DNA from: Ursus arctos
Taxonomy: Eukaryota; Chordata; Mammalia; Carnivora; Ursidae
Reading direction: 5' to 3'
Assembly: GCF_023065955.2 (NCBI RefSeq)
Contig: NW_026622819.1
Span: forward strand, 2,341,501-2,405,500
DNA: 64,000 nucleotides
Shown here in pieces: positions 1 through 11,124 of the stretch. Under the pieces are notes generated by a model, which was given only the letters and a program-made list of their open reading frames with translations, was not told the DNA's origin and ran no database searches. The translations under genes and the position numbers were made by a program. How positions within the stretch are numbered: the first letter of the stretch is position 1; the number at the start of each line of letters is the position of its first letter.

Positions 1-2449
1 TAAGAGGGCATGGGTTGAATACTAATTGTAAAAGTGAAGTAAAATAAAAAAATGGCTACTCCAGATCGTCCAATTCAACTAGTTTCGCTTTGTGAACGTA
101 GTACGTGTGGACTGAAACGTGTGTCCTCAGCGACCTGGATTAATCACTGGTTTTCACGGCACAAAATGACAGGAGGTGCTCGCAGAGGGGGTGGGCCATC
201 CCAAGACCTTATTCACGAGACTCCGGGACACTTTATTTCCCCCGTGCGTGGTACCCATGTTTCAAGTGGCAATTTCATTTAATTTAAATTTTAAATGCTT
301 GAGGTTCTCAGGTCTGTGGTTCTGAAATCAGATTTACTTTCTCTCTAAAGCCAAAGGAAGGAGTTGCAAGGGACTTTTGTAGGTGAACACGTGTGATAAG
401 TGATGTGATGAGCACGTCCGGGCTGCAGGCTCTGGACGAGTCTGGGAGGCCCCTGGCTGTCTCACCGGGGCCGCAGGGGTGCTGAGGCCGCTGCCCCGAA
501 TGCTGCCGCCCGGCCCCGGGTCCGGCTCACACTCCAGCGTGCTATCGGAGCTCACGGTGGGCCCGACCCCTGGTCCAGGGGAGGCGACGGGTCCTCTGGG
601 AGCTGATGCTGCCGATGGGCGGGTGGCTGGCCAGGGCAGCGGCTGCCTCGCTCTGCAGGCCCTCCCCTTCTTGGGCAGCTTCCCTCCCCTGCCAACACTG
701 TGTCATGCTTCCACCGAAAACAGAAGATCAAAAGCTTACATACAATGTTAGTGAACAGGCTCTCAAGTCCAGGAAACTCTGTTTATTATTTTAAGAAAAC
801 TGAGCTAATTTCTTTAAAGCAGGGCAGACAGGCGTCGCCTCCCCCTCCGGATGAAGGGTGCGGTTTTGCGGAGCGGGCTGGTGCTTGTCCTCTGGGGATG
901 GCAACGGTGAGTTTTTAGCCACACTGATGTCTTTGTAAAGGTGATACATGCAGTCTGTCTGTCAGACAAATACCCCGACAAGGACAGGTATTTATCAAAT
1001 TACCTTTAAACTTGCAGGTTGGAGGGGCCTTTTCAGCCAGACGTGGGAAGACATGCTTGGCTCATTCACACAGAAATCACTTAATGATAGTTAATATCTC
1101 CCTATAATCTCCGCAGCTCCCAGTTAATTGCAACTTTTTGAAGTCTGTCTGCACCCCTGGAGGACGGCGGATCCTAACGTCTTAAGGACGATTCAGGTGG
1201 TCCTCGCGCTCCCAGGGAAGCAGGGTCAGCGGAGAGCAATCGCCCGCAGGAGCGGCCCAGGGATCTCCCCCCACTGCTCCCCGAGGGCACCTTGCCTCCT
1301 TGGCTTCAACTCTCACGTTGCACAGTGGTGGATGGTCTCTGGGGAAGGCCTGGGAAAGGGATAGGGCTGCCTCCCAAAGGAAAGGAAGTTTAAAACAAAG
1401 CGAAACTTCAGATTTTGGAAAACCATACAATGCAGCATGGACTTGGTTGGAAATGCCAATAAAATAGCGGAAAAACATCTAGCACCTTCACCGTGGGAGA
1501 GGTCGGGAAGGCCAGAGGCTGACTGTCCTGTGGGACATAGGGCTTCATCCTTCCCTTGGACTGGAACGTCCCTCTCCGTGACCTTCTTTCCCGGTGGCTG
1601 GACTGCCTCCATCCATATGAGGGGGGACCCCTGTTAATCTTGTTCCAATGTTCATTCCCCACCCCGCCTCCACTCATCCAGACTAGATGTCTCTTCCGGG
1701 CCACATACATGAACACACATACAGCAACTACTGTTTTCAACATTTTAAAAGCATGTCTCCCCTATTTTGCTTATATGGAAATAGACATAGTGGCCAAAAA
1801 TGGCTCAAAATTCATGAACTGAACGTTTCTGACCAAATTCATAAAACCGCCAACAAAGTGACAGACTCAACACTCACTTAGCTTTTCTCTACATTTGATA
1901 GATTGATTTGATATTTATATGCAATAATTTATTTTTCAATGTGATTGAAAATGTGAGTCTATGCTCTCTGTCAGGAGCATCAAAATATTTGCATAAGGCT
2001 GGCGGCAACTTGACCTGTCTGAGTGAGGGGTGTGGTAGCTCAGATAACTGGGGGAAGCAATTTTAACCACAAATGTAAGGGGGCTGGGCCAAGATTACAA
2101 TAGAAGCCTTAATGTGTTGAATATTTTATTTGCTTTTTGAAGCAAAACAGTATGTAATTTTTAAAAGTGTGAATGTATTTTCCTCAGAAGACACATGGCT
2201 TAAGGGTTCCACTGGTTTGGGAATTATCTTAATTAAAATTATTTATATGAGCTGCCATAAATTTATAATTTTTTTTTTTAGCTTTTCTTTACTTTTCTTT
2301 TGGGTCATGGGTGAATATTTCTGTGCACCTCTGTAGCTGGATTTAGCAAGCCATTCACACATGTAATGCAACATTATTCTCATCCACATTTATTAGGCGT
2401 TTGCCTTGTGAAACCTACCTTTTTGAGGGTCCCATCTTTTCGGGAAGGT
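1..2449. other. Unique non-coding sequence
   Basis: No gene or confident repeat is recognised. The stretch contains the CpG-rich patch listed separately. AT-rich repeat-poor blocks near 930-1140 and 1880-2260 have the look of non-coding sequence under constraint, but that cannot be tested here. Open frames are below 115 codons, overlap on both strands and show no domain. Confidence 0.6.
465..650. promoter_or_regulatory. CpG-rich patch
   Basis: About 18 CpG dinucleotides are counted by eye in roughly 185 bp of GC-rich sequence, well above the CpG-depleted background around it. This is short for a CpG island, no TATA box or first-exon structure is visible, and the flanks are ordinary. It may be a small unmethylated regulatory patch or simply a GC-rich fluctuation. 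Confidence 0.3.
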
Positions 2450-2688
2450 TGGATTTTAATTCTTTTTTTTGTTTTGTTTTATATAGAGTTTATTTATTTA
2501 CTTGACAGAGAGAGAGAGAGACAGCCAGCGAGAGAGGGAACACAAGCAGGGGGAGTGGGAGAGCAAGAAGCAGGCTCCTAGCGGAGGAGCCTGATGTGGG
2601 GCTCGATCCCAGAACGCCGGGATCACGCCCTGAGCCAAAGGCAGACGCTTAAGGACTGAGCCGCCCAGGTGCCCTGGATTTTATTCTT
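2450..2688 (-). mobile_element. CAN SINE (SINEC), antisense, with target-site duplication
   Basis: The plus strand shows the reverse complement of a carnivore tRNA-Lys-derived SINE. It starts with a T-rich stretch and TTTATTTATTTACTTGACAG, then a GA-rich body (the CT-rich region inverted), then GATCCCAGAACGCCGGGATC, and ends at the head GCCGCCCAGGTGCCC near 2674. The element body is about 2464-2674. Near-identical flanks TGGATTTTAATTCT and TGGATTTTATTCTT form a target-site duplication, so this is a complete retroposed copy. CAN SINEs are moved by L1 machinery and carry RNA polymerase III A and B boxes in the tRNA-like head. Confidence 0.93.
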
Positions 2689-4669
2689 GACCATCTTGGC
2701 TCATGACCGCCTCTGTCACGGCGTTTCCCCAAGCATCCTCCTGGTCAGATGGAAGATGACATTGGATCGAGAATGCCCATTTGTCATAATTCTACTTCTT
2801 ATTATGAAATAGTTACCAAACTATCGTGTGAATTCTTCCACTCAGGAAGTTCCATTGCTTTAGGTAGGAGTGCTTCCACCTGACAGTTGTCCCTGAGGAT
2901 AACTACGGGAATCGCTCGATTAGATAACCCAGGTCCCCTGCACAGCCTGCAGAGGGACACGGGTGGCCCATGTGAAGTCTCCCAGAACTGCCACTTGGGC
3001 ATTAATGACACCCACGCTGTGGGCTGATTTGTGTCTTGTTTCCTTCTGTCTTGGAGATTACTGCCTGCACTTCAGAGGATGCTTTACATTCAACCTCTTC
3101 TCCACGGCAGAAGCCAGTGTTAAAAGACAGGGGTTACAGTCAGAGTTCTGCAGCTTAGCGCCTGAGCGGCTCTGCACACGCACTCGACAGCAGTGACACA
3201 CACAGACCTATCGGCGTTTCCCGGACGCAACACTTTCACGGGTTCGCACGGGAAATCCACACACAGTGTTGAAAGCCTACCTGCTTTTTCCTTCCTTACC
3301 CGGGAAACCCCAGGAAAGCTCGGTTTCCCGACAATGACTTGCTCCTGCCATGCATGGGCAGGGCCGAGGGCAGTGCAGGTTCAGCGGGGCAGCAGGCAAG
3401 CTTGTTCACCGGCCGAGCACCGAAACCGTACATGGGATCCCCTGAATCACATGCAAGGGCTGGATCCATTTCTGAGCAAAATCTTAGGGGGCGAGCGCTT
3501 TCAAACCCTCTGGCCAGTGCACGGATAAGCAGATAAGGACAGGGATGAAGACGTTCAGTGATTTCTGTGTTTGTGGAAATTGTCCTGTCAGGCACAAACC
3601 AGTCACCCGCTGCTGACCACTTCCAACGCGTGAGCCTGCCCGTCGTAACCCGCCCCCTGCCCCGACCGTGCCTCCGGGAGGATTCATATCCAATTCCTAT
3701 TTGTTGATGATGCCTGCTCCTCTTTCAACCTTCCCGGCTCCGTTGTCCCCCCTTCGATGACCACTTGCCAACATTGTGAAGAACCCCCTTGGCTCCTTTG
3801 CTAACCGGTTCCTGTCTCTTGCACAGCATCACGTCATAGCAGCCCGTGCACAGACTCTGCGTGCCGAGCAGTATGCGTTTTGCCAGGCTCAAATGTCTTC
3901 CGAACTTGACTTCACGTGTGCACGTGTGTCTGCGTGCGTGCACACACACAGGCACACCAAGGCCCGGGCCTCTGATCATCCCATGGCTTTTGTTAAACAC
4001 TTGCCCTCATGTCTGCTCGATTACCGTCTGAATGAGTCTGAAGAGTTCCCCGTTCTTCAGAATCATGTCCTCACACTAATTTTCTCAGGAAATCATGGGG
4101 AAATCGGAAAAGTGGAGATGGAAGTGTCCTCACCACACTTGGCGTCGTCTCTCCAGAGACCCAGTCCATCAGCACGGTGGTCATTTGTGCCTCATTCCAC
4201 TCTCTTGCTGAGCTCCCCAGCCCAGCGACACAAAAGACGGCTTTGCTCAGTCTTGAGCTGGGTGCTCGCGGCGCGGGCTCCGTGATGGACCGTTCTCAGC
4301 TGCTCCTCGTCCCCAGTAATTAGCCTGTGATGGCTGCTGCCTCTCGTGGCTTTGCCTGTGAGAGACATTTGACACAGCAGACATCAGAGGGATTTTTCAG
4401 GAGGCTCTTGTGGCGTCCGAATGGCTCTTAATTAACCACTTAGGTCTCCTCCTTCACTCCCCTGCTCGGCACTTTCCAAATGGTAGGGGTTGCACTCTGG
4501 ATCTAAACTCCGGGGGAAGCGTGCTATCAAAAGATCTTGTAAATGAAGGCTTGTGTAAATTATTTTTAATGATTCCCTCCTGGCACATCGTTATGTTTGT
4601 AGCTACACACAGGCACTTCAGAGATGGCTCATCTTCCGCGAGGTCAGCTGCAGGACCACCGTAACTAGC
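2689..4669. other. Unique non-coding sequence
   Basis: No recognisable gene or repeat is seen. A short TG/CA stretch at about 3913-3955 can fold back on itself because TG-rich sequence is followed by CA-rich sequence. Overlapping frames on both strands (up to about 170 codons at 3776-4285) have no domains. Confidence 0.55.
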
Positions 4670-5000
4670 TGCAGTCAGTAAATGGCTTATTAATTAGCGG
4701 AGTGATTTTACATTGCTAAGAGCTCTGATGTATGGAGCTGGAATTGTAATTGTGTAGAATCGAAATAATAAGCCATCTCCGGGCTCCTTATGCAAATTGG
4801 CATATTATAAAATCATTACCTATCTAAACACTGAGTTTTAATAAGAATTACAATGATGAATTTTATGATAATTGACACTCAAATTTTAATCTCTTGGATT
4901 TTTACCATTTTGGTCGTTAAAGTGTGTTTCTAATTAAATGTTGCTTAAAATGCAAAGGGTTGTTTAACAATTCTATTCTGTTCTTCTAGTTCAAATCGGG
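4670..5000. promoter_or_regulatory. Candidate conserved non-coding element with octamer and homeodomain motifs
   Basis: This is an AT-rich, repeat-free block between GC-richer flanks. It holds TTAATTAG at 4690-4697, a perfect POU octamer ATGCAAAT at 4790-4797 and TAATTAAA at 4931-4938, with many further AATTA and ATAA cores. Such blocks are typical of enhancers around developmental transcription-factor genes. Function is inferred from motif content and texture only; conservation is not measurable from one sequence. Confidence 0.42.
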
Positions 5001-5982
5001 TTATTCTCTTTGGTCATAGGAAGCAGGCGTTCTTAGGAACAGATCTGTGACATTATGTAACGCTCGTGCAGAAAGGTGCTCAATCATCCGTTTTCTTATG
5101 AGCGCGACGTGGGTGACGACAGAGTGTCAACCCTGAGACAAAGAACATTCATGGCGCTGGACTTGACTCCCACAGTAGGAGTGACAGGCAGTGGAGGCGA
5201 GGGAAGACGTGACATCTTTATGAGAGTCCGTGGATTTGGGGTGCACACTGAATTTTTAAATAACTAGGGCTTCAGTCACAAAACTTGTGTCTTCTAAAAC
5301 CCATGCAGTGCAATCTAGTTGTAACATATTGATTTAAAATCGGCCAATATTGTGATTTACCTCTGACATCGTACAACAAATGGCTGGAATCAAGGTTTCC
5401 CAAGCCTGCTCTGACGGGCACAGGAAGAAAAGTCCCCCTTTCATTTGCTGTGGAATGAACACCGGTGGGAGCTGTCGCTGGTGCCCACAAGGCGCGCCTC
5501 CCCGATATGTTCATGACCTCACCTGCTCACCACTCCACCATCCGACAAGAACCACCAGGCTGTTTGCTAGAAGACAAACACAATTTGTGAATGAAAGAAA
5601 TATTTTCCGACTTTATGACACTGAATTTATCTTGAAGGACATAGGAAACGTGACGTGTCATCCGGGGCTAGCTTGAGACATCTGAAAGCAAATACTGGAT
5701 TCAAAAACAAAATAAAATGAAGCAGTTTTTAGGCAACCGGTGTTAAACCTTTTCGAAAGCAGTAGGTGCACAATTGGATCGCGATTGTTTTACCAGTCTA
5801 TTACAGAATCGATGAGGAGTTTTTCATGCAGGCGTCCTTGGTAATGCCCAGGTGGGGCGCTAAGGGTCTCGCTGGAAGTGTGACTTGTCCTGGTTCTACC
5901 TCCCGCAGACCTGAATCTGGACTGTGCCAGGGGTCCTGGAATCCTAGCACAGAAAGAATGGGGAGGCCTGGGGCTCTGTTCC
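5001..5982. other. Unique non-coding sequence
   Basis: No gene or repeat is recognised. The parts at about 5280-5390 and 5570-5760 are AT-rich and repeat-poor like the block at 4670-5000. The last 200 bases lead into the first copy of the local duplication. Confidence 0.5.
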
Positions 5983-6241
5983 TGAGTGGAAGCTTCATCC
6001 ATGGACGCCTCAGCCAGGGGCCAGGAGAGCTGCGGACAGAAGCTTGGGGGCAGAGTTGGGCAGGGCAGGGACTGGGCTTTCGTCTCCTTCTCTCCACCCC
6101 CCAAAACTGGCCTCACCCGTGCGCACTCCCCGTGCCTGGAGCTGCTTGTGGTGGGCCCATTCCCAGAAGGGCCCCAGGTCCCTCTTCCAGAAACTGCCAC
6201 GGCACCTGATCAATCCACCCAATCAAAGGCTAGAGGCTGCC
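5983..6241 (+). repeat. Local duplication, copy 1 (about 259 bp)
   Basis: This segment recurs at 7627-7883 in the same orientation, about 1.4 kb downstream. It begins TGAGTGGAAGCTTCATCC and ends AGGCTAGAGGCTGCC. By eye the two copies differ by about ten substitutions and two single-base indels, roughly 95-96% identity, with several changes of CpG-decay type. Copy 1 has no recognised transposon around it, whereas copy 2 interrupts an MLT1 LTR, so copy 1 is the more likely source. Parallel open frames in the two copies simply reflect the duplication. Confidence 0.95.
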
Positions 6242-7453
6242 TGGTCCCAGGTAACGCACCTGTGTTTGAGCTTGGAGTAAGACATTTTAAATGCAAACAG
6301 CAAAGCTACAGCCCTTCCACCCTATTCCTTCAGCCCCTTTGACCCTTATGCCCATGCCCGGGCTTATCTCAGGAATGGAGGTTTGCTCTATGCTGCCTGG
6401 CAGGTGGGTTTCCCAGCTATTCCTTCAAACGTGCACCTGCACCTCCTTCATGTGCACCTGCACCTGGCACAGACCTGCAGGTCAGCACCCCACCCTGACA
6501 ACTTGCACGTCTGAGCACAGCCGGGGCTCCAGGGCTCCCCACTCTCCTGCAGTCCCACGCCCTGCGCCGTGGCTCGCCCATGCTGTCGGGCTCCCAGTCC
6601 AGCTCCTCCTGCTGCTCTGTTTCCTCATGCGGCTGCCTCAACCTCTTCAGTCTGGAAACCTAACCCAACCTCCTTGCACTGTTTTACTCTGGGGGAGAGG
6701 CAGGGATCAAACCCCAACATCCGTCCTGCGGGCCCCTATGTTCTGGAGGTGTGCGTCTAACAAACCCTCTGCGAGGCAGCCAGCCTTCAGCTGAGTCCTG
6801 GGGGTTCCAGAACCTTCAGTTAGAGGCTGCGCTTTTGGCTCTCAGTCCTGGGCAGGGCAGAGTGAGCTGGGCTCGGCCAGCTAGCCCACTGCCTCCCTGT
6901 GCTCTAGTCACTGGCAAATCTGTGTGACCGTGAGACCGCTCTGAGCACGAGCCTGGCCCTGTGACCATGACTTGGCCCGTGTGCCAGGGCGGCTGTGCAA
7001 GGATCATTCTAGGCACAGTCCGAAGAGGCGGCCCCACTCCCCCCTGCTCCTCGGCCTCCCCAGGCCCTCCATCTCCAGTCTGGTGAACGTCAGCAGAGAG
7101 CCCCTTTTTGGAGAAAACATGAAGCCTATTAGATGTGTTCTGTGGTGGAAATACAGTACTTGACTACTTGTGGTTTCAGCTGAGCAGATATCTGAGTCCC
7201 AGGCAGAGGGATGGCGGCGGCCCGGACGGCCCAGCAGCTTCCTGACACTCTCTGAACTGGACTGCCATCCCCCTGCACCTTTCCCCACCCCTCCACCCCT
7301 CCATGCCCTCTGTTCTCTCCACTCCCTCCACCCCCTTTACCCCTCCACCCCTCCGCCCCTTTCCTCCACCATCAGGACCACCTGGGCTACCCCGCTCCCC
7401 CCTGCAGGCTAGCACCCAGCAGCAGAGGCATGCGGCACCTGACATCTCACCTG
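6242..7453. other. Unique GC-rich sequence with a pyrimidine-rich tract
   Basis: No gene is recognised. There is a short direct repeat of a TGCACCTGCACCT unit at about 6430-6462. A C-rich low-complexity tract is listed separately. Confidence 0.5.
7266..7372. repeat. C-rich low-complexity tract
   Basis: Imperfect iterations of CCCCTCCAC-like units run for roughly 100 bases with almost no purine runs. It is a simple-sequence tract with no sign of function and probably explains the proline-rich frames around it. Confidence 0.75.
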
Positions 7454-8096
7454 TGTTAGTTTCCCGGGGCTGTCATAATAAAGTGTCACAACAGAGACTA
7501 TTTCTTTCACACTCTGGAGACCAGAAGTCTGAAATGAAGGCATCAACAAGGCCATGCTCCCTCGGGGAGGGTCTTTCCTGCCTTGCCCAGCTCCTGGCGG
7601 TTGCTGGTAACCCCTGGCAATTCTTGTGAGTGGAAGCTTCATCCATGGACGGCTCAGCCAGTGGCCAGGAGAGCTTCGGACAGAAGCTTGGGGCAGAGTT
7701 GGGCAGGGCAGGGACTGGGCTTTCATCTCCTTCTCTCCACCCCCCAAAACTGGCCTCACCCGTGCGCACTCCCCGTGCCTGGGCTGCTTGTGGTGGGCCC
7801 ATTCCCAGAAGGGCCCCAGGTCCCTCTTCCAGGAACCGCCGTGGCACCTGATCAATCCACCTGATCAAAGGCTAGAGGCTGCCCAGTCCGGTCTCTGCCT
7901 TCGGCCCACACCGTGTTCTGTCTGTGTCTGGGGCCACACTTCCTTCTCATGAGGACACCAGTCATTGGCGTAGGACACACCCTCATCCCAAACAACCTCA
8001 GCTACTGTAGCCCATGACATCTGTGCATAAGGTTCCATTCTGAGGTCCCGGGCGGATGTGAATTTGCGGGGGAAGGGCATGACTGAACCAACTACA
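7454..8096 (-). mobile_element. MLT1-type MaLR LTR, antisense, interrupted by the duplicated segment
   Basis: The plus strand reads as the reverse complement of an MLT1-family LTR: GTTAGTTTCCCGGGGCTGTC at the start, then GACCAGAAGTCTGAAATGAA, the GGCCATGCTCCCTC region, GAGGACACCAGTCATTGG, and the terminal GAGGTCCCGGGCGGATGTGAA with CTGAACCAACTACA. At about 7627-7883 the LTR is broken by the second copy of the 258-bp local duplication. LTR sequence resumes at about 7888 (GGTCTCTGCC), with roughly 20 LTR bases missing at the junction. It is an ancient solo LTR of an ERVL-MaLR element with no coding capacity. Confidence 0.85.
7627..7883 (+). repeat. Local duplication, copy 2 (about 257 bp), inside an MLT1 LTR
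   Basis: This is the second copy of the segment at 5983-6241, in the same orientation. Both ends fall inside an MLT1 LTR: CCTGGCAATTCTTG on the left and CAGTCCGGTCTCTGCC on the right. No poly(A) tail and no clear target-site duplication are seen, which argues against L1-mediated retroposition and favours a DNA-templated insertion copied from the nearby source. Direction is inferred because this copy interrupts an older repeat. Confidence 0.93.
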
Positions 8097-9359
8097 CCCC
8101 CCTCCCCCGTTTGTGGGAGGAGGAGGGCAAGGGACCTTCTGGCCTGTTCCCTCTTCCTTGTCCTTTTGTGAGGAAAGCAAAGCCTTTGCAGAAGGCTACC
8201 CCGACATGTGTTTAATTTCTTTCTCTTATTAATCAGAACAGTTTCGTGGAATGAGGTGCTTTTGTACCCTGTCTCTGCAAACCCCACCTGCAGACCGCGC
8301 TTCTGTCAGGGCAGAGAAACAGAGACGGGGAGTGTCTCTCTACCTTCGGAGGTGAGGTGGCTGATTCCTTGTGAGGAGCTGCCCATGTGGTTGCAGACAC
8401 TGAGCTGTCCCACGATTTGCCTCCAGCAGGACCCCAGGGGCGGAAGGTGTCGTTCTGGTCGGGGTCTGAGGTCAGGGTGGTCCCAGCTCAGGGTCAGACA
8501 GCAGAGAGGGTGACCTCCTCCTCTACCTTCGTTCTACCTAGGCCCTCGAGGATGGGAAGATGCCCGCATCTACCTTAGAGCCCCCCGATCCGAGTGCTAA
8601 TCTCGCCCAGAGCTTCTAGCCCCTGTGATGAGACCAGGGGGTGAGGTCCTCTCGGAGCTGTGCACCCCGAACCCAAGCCCTGACTGCACTCCAGCGGGAG
8701 CAGGGAAGACAGAGCAGGTTGCTCCGGGGGTGTCCTTCAGGGTGCCGGTGGGAGCGAGGTGGCCGTGGCTAGGTGTTGGTGACCCCGGGCTGCCCTGGGC
8801 ACCGGGACCCCACACCGGGGCCGATGCTGTGTTCCTGCTTCCCGCATGTTTTCCGCTAACCCAGCGGCAGCCATCCCGCCCAGCCTCTCACTTCTGTATT
8901 TCTAATTCCTGGCCGGCGTTTTCTGCAATCCCTCTGCCTCCTGGCTGTGCCTTCCTCCTGACGGGATTCTGGCTTGTGACCATGTAGTTGTTAGTACGCA
9001 TCACGCTGGCATCTGCCCATGTCGAGCCACGGCTGAGAGCAAAGTGCTGTGGGCACAACAGTGCGATCGTGGTCATTGGTATCTGCTTCTGGTTCTGTGG
9101 GCAGGTAAACAGATCCTAAACATCTCCGCATATGATCCCAGCACACTCCAAACCGTTGCTCAGTAAGCGATTACATTTGACTCACCTTCTAGGGGCCGAA
9201 CATCGGGGAAAAAAGCATTCTGCGGCTAACTCATAGGCATAAAGAATATGGCTCCATCTTATTGCAATTCAGCTTTAAATATGTGCTGGGATTTGCAGGT
9301 GAGAGCAGGGGAGTTGGCGATGCCAGCCGCCCTCAGTCCTACCCTCTCTCTCTCAGTGC
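8097..9359. other. Unique non-coding sequence
   Basis: No gene or repeat family is recognised. The sequence is GC-moderate with scattered short frames on both strands. Confidence 0.5.
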
Positions 9360-9800
9360 TGGGACAACAGCAATAGATGGGAGGCTACTCTTCAGCTTCC
9401 TTTGCAGCTAGACGGGGCTGCAAGCTGGCGCTGGCCGTGAGATGTAAGGGTGTGTGTTCATGGAAAACTGCCTCAGTGGGAGGCAGAGCCTTTGCCTTTC
9501 CCCATCCTCCTTCCTGTCACCGTGGGAAGGCTAGGGGCAGCCATGGAGCAGGAGGTGAGCCGGGGATGGAGAGTGCGGCCGAAGAGAAGATGCAGAGCAG
9601 AGCTGGATGGGTTCCAGGCATGAGCGATGCCTCGGGGCCCTCACGTCAGACCCCAGCTCATCTGTCTCATTGAAGCTCTGTTTACGGTTTCCTCGTCCCT
9701 GCTGCTGGCAACAGGAGGCAATTTCGAGCTGGAACGGCTCCTTCCCCACATCCTTACCTGACCCTCAGACTCTAGCAGGTCTGGGAGTGGCACTGATCCA
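9360..9800 (+). mobile_element. Probable ancient interspersed repeat, family not assigned
   Basis: The run TTCCTTTGCAGCTAGACGGG, followed by a GAGATGTAAG-like piece, a GGAGCAGGAGG-type piece and purine-rich middle parts, resembles an old mammalian interspersed repeat I recognise by pattern but cannot name securely. Copy number and family need a repeat-library comparison. It could be unique sequence. Confidence 0.3.
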
Positions 9801-10189
9801 ACGTTTTCATGAATACTCACTTATGTGGACTTCCCGGGCACCCTTGTCACTATGCAGTGTGCACAGGGCGTGGAGATGGGAGCATTGAGCGGAATACCTT
9901 TCTCCTTTCTTCTGGTAGCAGCCTCTCAGTTTGCCATGCTGAGCGTGGACCCTCTCCCCTGTCCTGGGGACTGGCACTGCCCCCTGGAGTCATTGAAGGG
10001 CAAGGGGCATGGGCATGTCCAGACAGGTTTTCCACCTTGCAGCTGCAGTCTGTCCAATGGGGCCAGGCAGACAGCTTGCTGGGACATGGGATGAATTGCT
10101 ACAGGAATGAGGTAAGGTGGGGTGTGCTGGGGTCTCCATAGGGGCAGATCTACCCAGAGCCGAGAACCAAACCTTGGACAGGAAGTGTT

Positions 10190-10310
10190 CCCACAGCATC
10201 ATTTTAGCCCCTGGATCCGGCTGTGCCTGAAGGCAGCTTCGTCTTCTACCTTCCAGTTACATGAAGCAATAAATACCCCATCTTCAAAACTAGTTTGGGT
10301 TGGCTTTTTT
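10190..10310 (+). mobile_element. Probable 3' end of an ancient repeat, family not assigned
   Basis: The string CCCCTGGATCCGGCTGTGCC followed by TTCCAGTTACATGAAGCAATAAA and AAACTAGTTTGGGTTGG matches the texture of a widespread old mammalian repeat tail with an AATAAA signal. I cannot place it in a named family. It sits just upstream of a SINE. Confidence 0.4.
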
Positions 10311-10369
10311 TAAAAAAATCATTTACAGGAATTCTGATAATAAGGGGCAGCACAAGAATAGCAGATCTT

Positions 10370-10568
10370 GGGGCAACTTGGTGGCTCAGGGGGTTGGGCG
10401 TCTGCCTTTGGCTTAGGTCATGATCCCAGGGTCCTGGAATCAAGCTCCACGTCAGACTCTCTACTCTGCAGGGAGTCTGCCTCTCTCTCTCTCCCTGCCT
10501 GCTGCACCCCTGGCTTGTGCTCTCTCTATCTCTCTGTTAAAAAAATAAAATCTTAAAAAAAAAAAAAA
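10370..10568 (+). mobile_element. CAN SINE (SINEC), sense, older copy
   Basis: A tRNA-like head (GGTGGCTCAGGGGGTTGGGC), then TCATGATCCCAGGGTCCTGG, a CT-rich body (CTCTCTCTCTCCCTGCC) and a tail of AAAATAAAATCTTAAAAAAA. The flanking CAGATCTT at about 10363 and again after the A-tail at about 10574 is a short target-site duplication. The TGATCCCAGGGTCCTGG form differs from the copies at 33336 and 34744, pointing to an older CAN SINE subfamily. Confidence 0.92.
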
Positions 10569-10662
10569 GAACATCAGATCTTGGGGCAAGGCCAGGAGGG
10601 TGGGAGCTGCACCTGGTTTGAACAGTGTCCCCAGGACCTAGCAGTGTTTGGCTCTTAGTCAC

Positions 10663-11092
10663 ATGGTAGCCCAGAAAACAGCACCCCAAGGATATCCACA
10701 TCTGAATCCCTGCGAACGAACGATGAATCTTACCTAATGTGGCAAAATCAACTTTGCTGGTGTGGCTGAGTTAAGGATATCACCATGGGAGAATACTCTA
10801 GATTGTCGGGTGGGCCCCACATGGCGTCACGTGTACCCCTCCATGAGGAAAGCAGAGGGAGGTATGACGCACACAGTGGGAGGCCGCGTGGCCGTGGGAG
10901 TGATGTGGCCACAGACCAACAGCCCCTGGATGGTGGAAAAGGCCAAATTCGGCAGGCGTGGGCAGGCCTGGGTCCTTCTGGAGTCTCTGCTAGAGGGGGT
11001 TCTGCCTGTAGAACCATGAGAGAATAAGGTCTGTGACTTAAGCCACCGAGTTTGTGGTCATTCGCTGCGGCAGCCACAGGAATGGATACGGG
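10663..11092 (+). mobile_element. MLT1-type MaLR LTR, sense
   Basis: It opens with TGGTAGCCCAGAAAACAGC and CCAAGGATATCCACATC. The middle contains GGCTGAGTTAAGGATATCACC and GGTGGGCCCCACATGG. The 3' part has GAGAATAAGGTCTGTGACTT followed by AAGCCACCGAGTTTGTGGTC and ends near GGAATGGATACGGG. This order of sub-motifs is that of an MLT1 LTR of the variant with a TTAAGGAT segment. It is a solo LTR with no internal coding region, and an L1 tail follows within about 35 bp. Confidence 0.87.
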
Positions 11093-11124
11093 AGCTGATC
11101 CCCAAGCTTTCGTTGAAAGAACGA

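Noticed and set aside
5986..7864. Matching peptides encoded in the two duplicated segments
   Set aside because: The frames match because the DNA is duplicated. Indels between copies shift frames and there is no domain, so a gene family is not supported.
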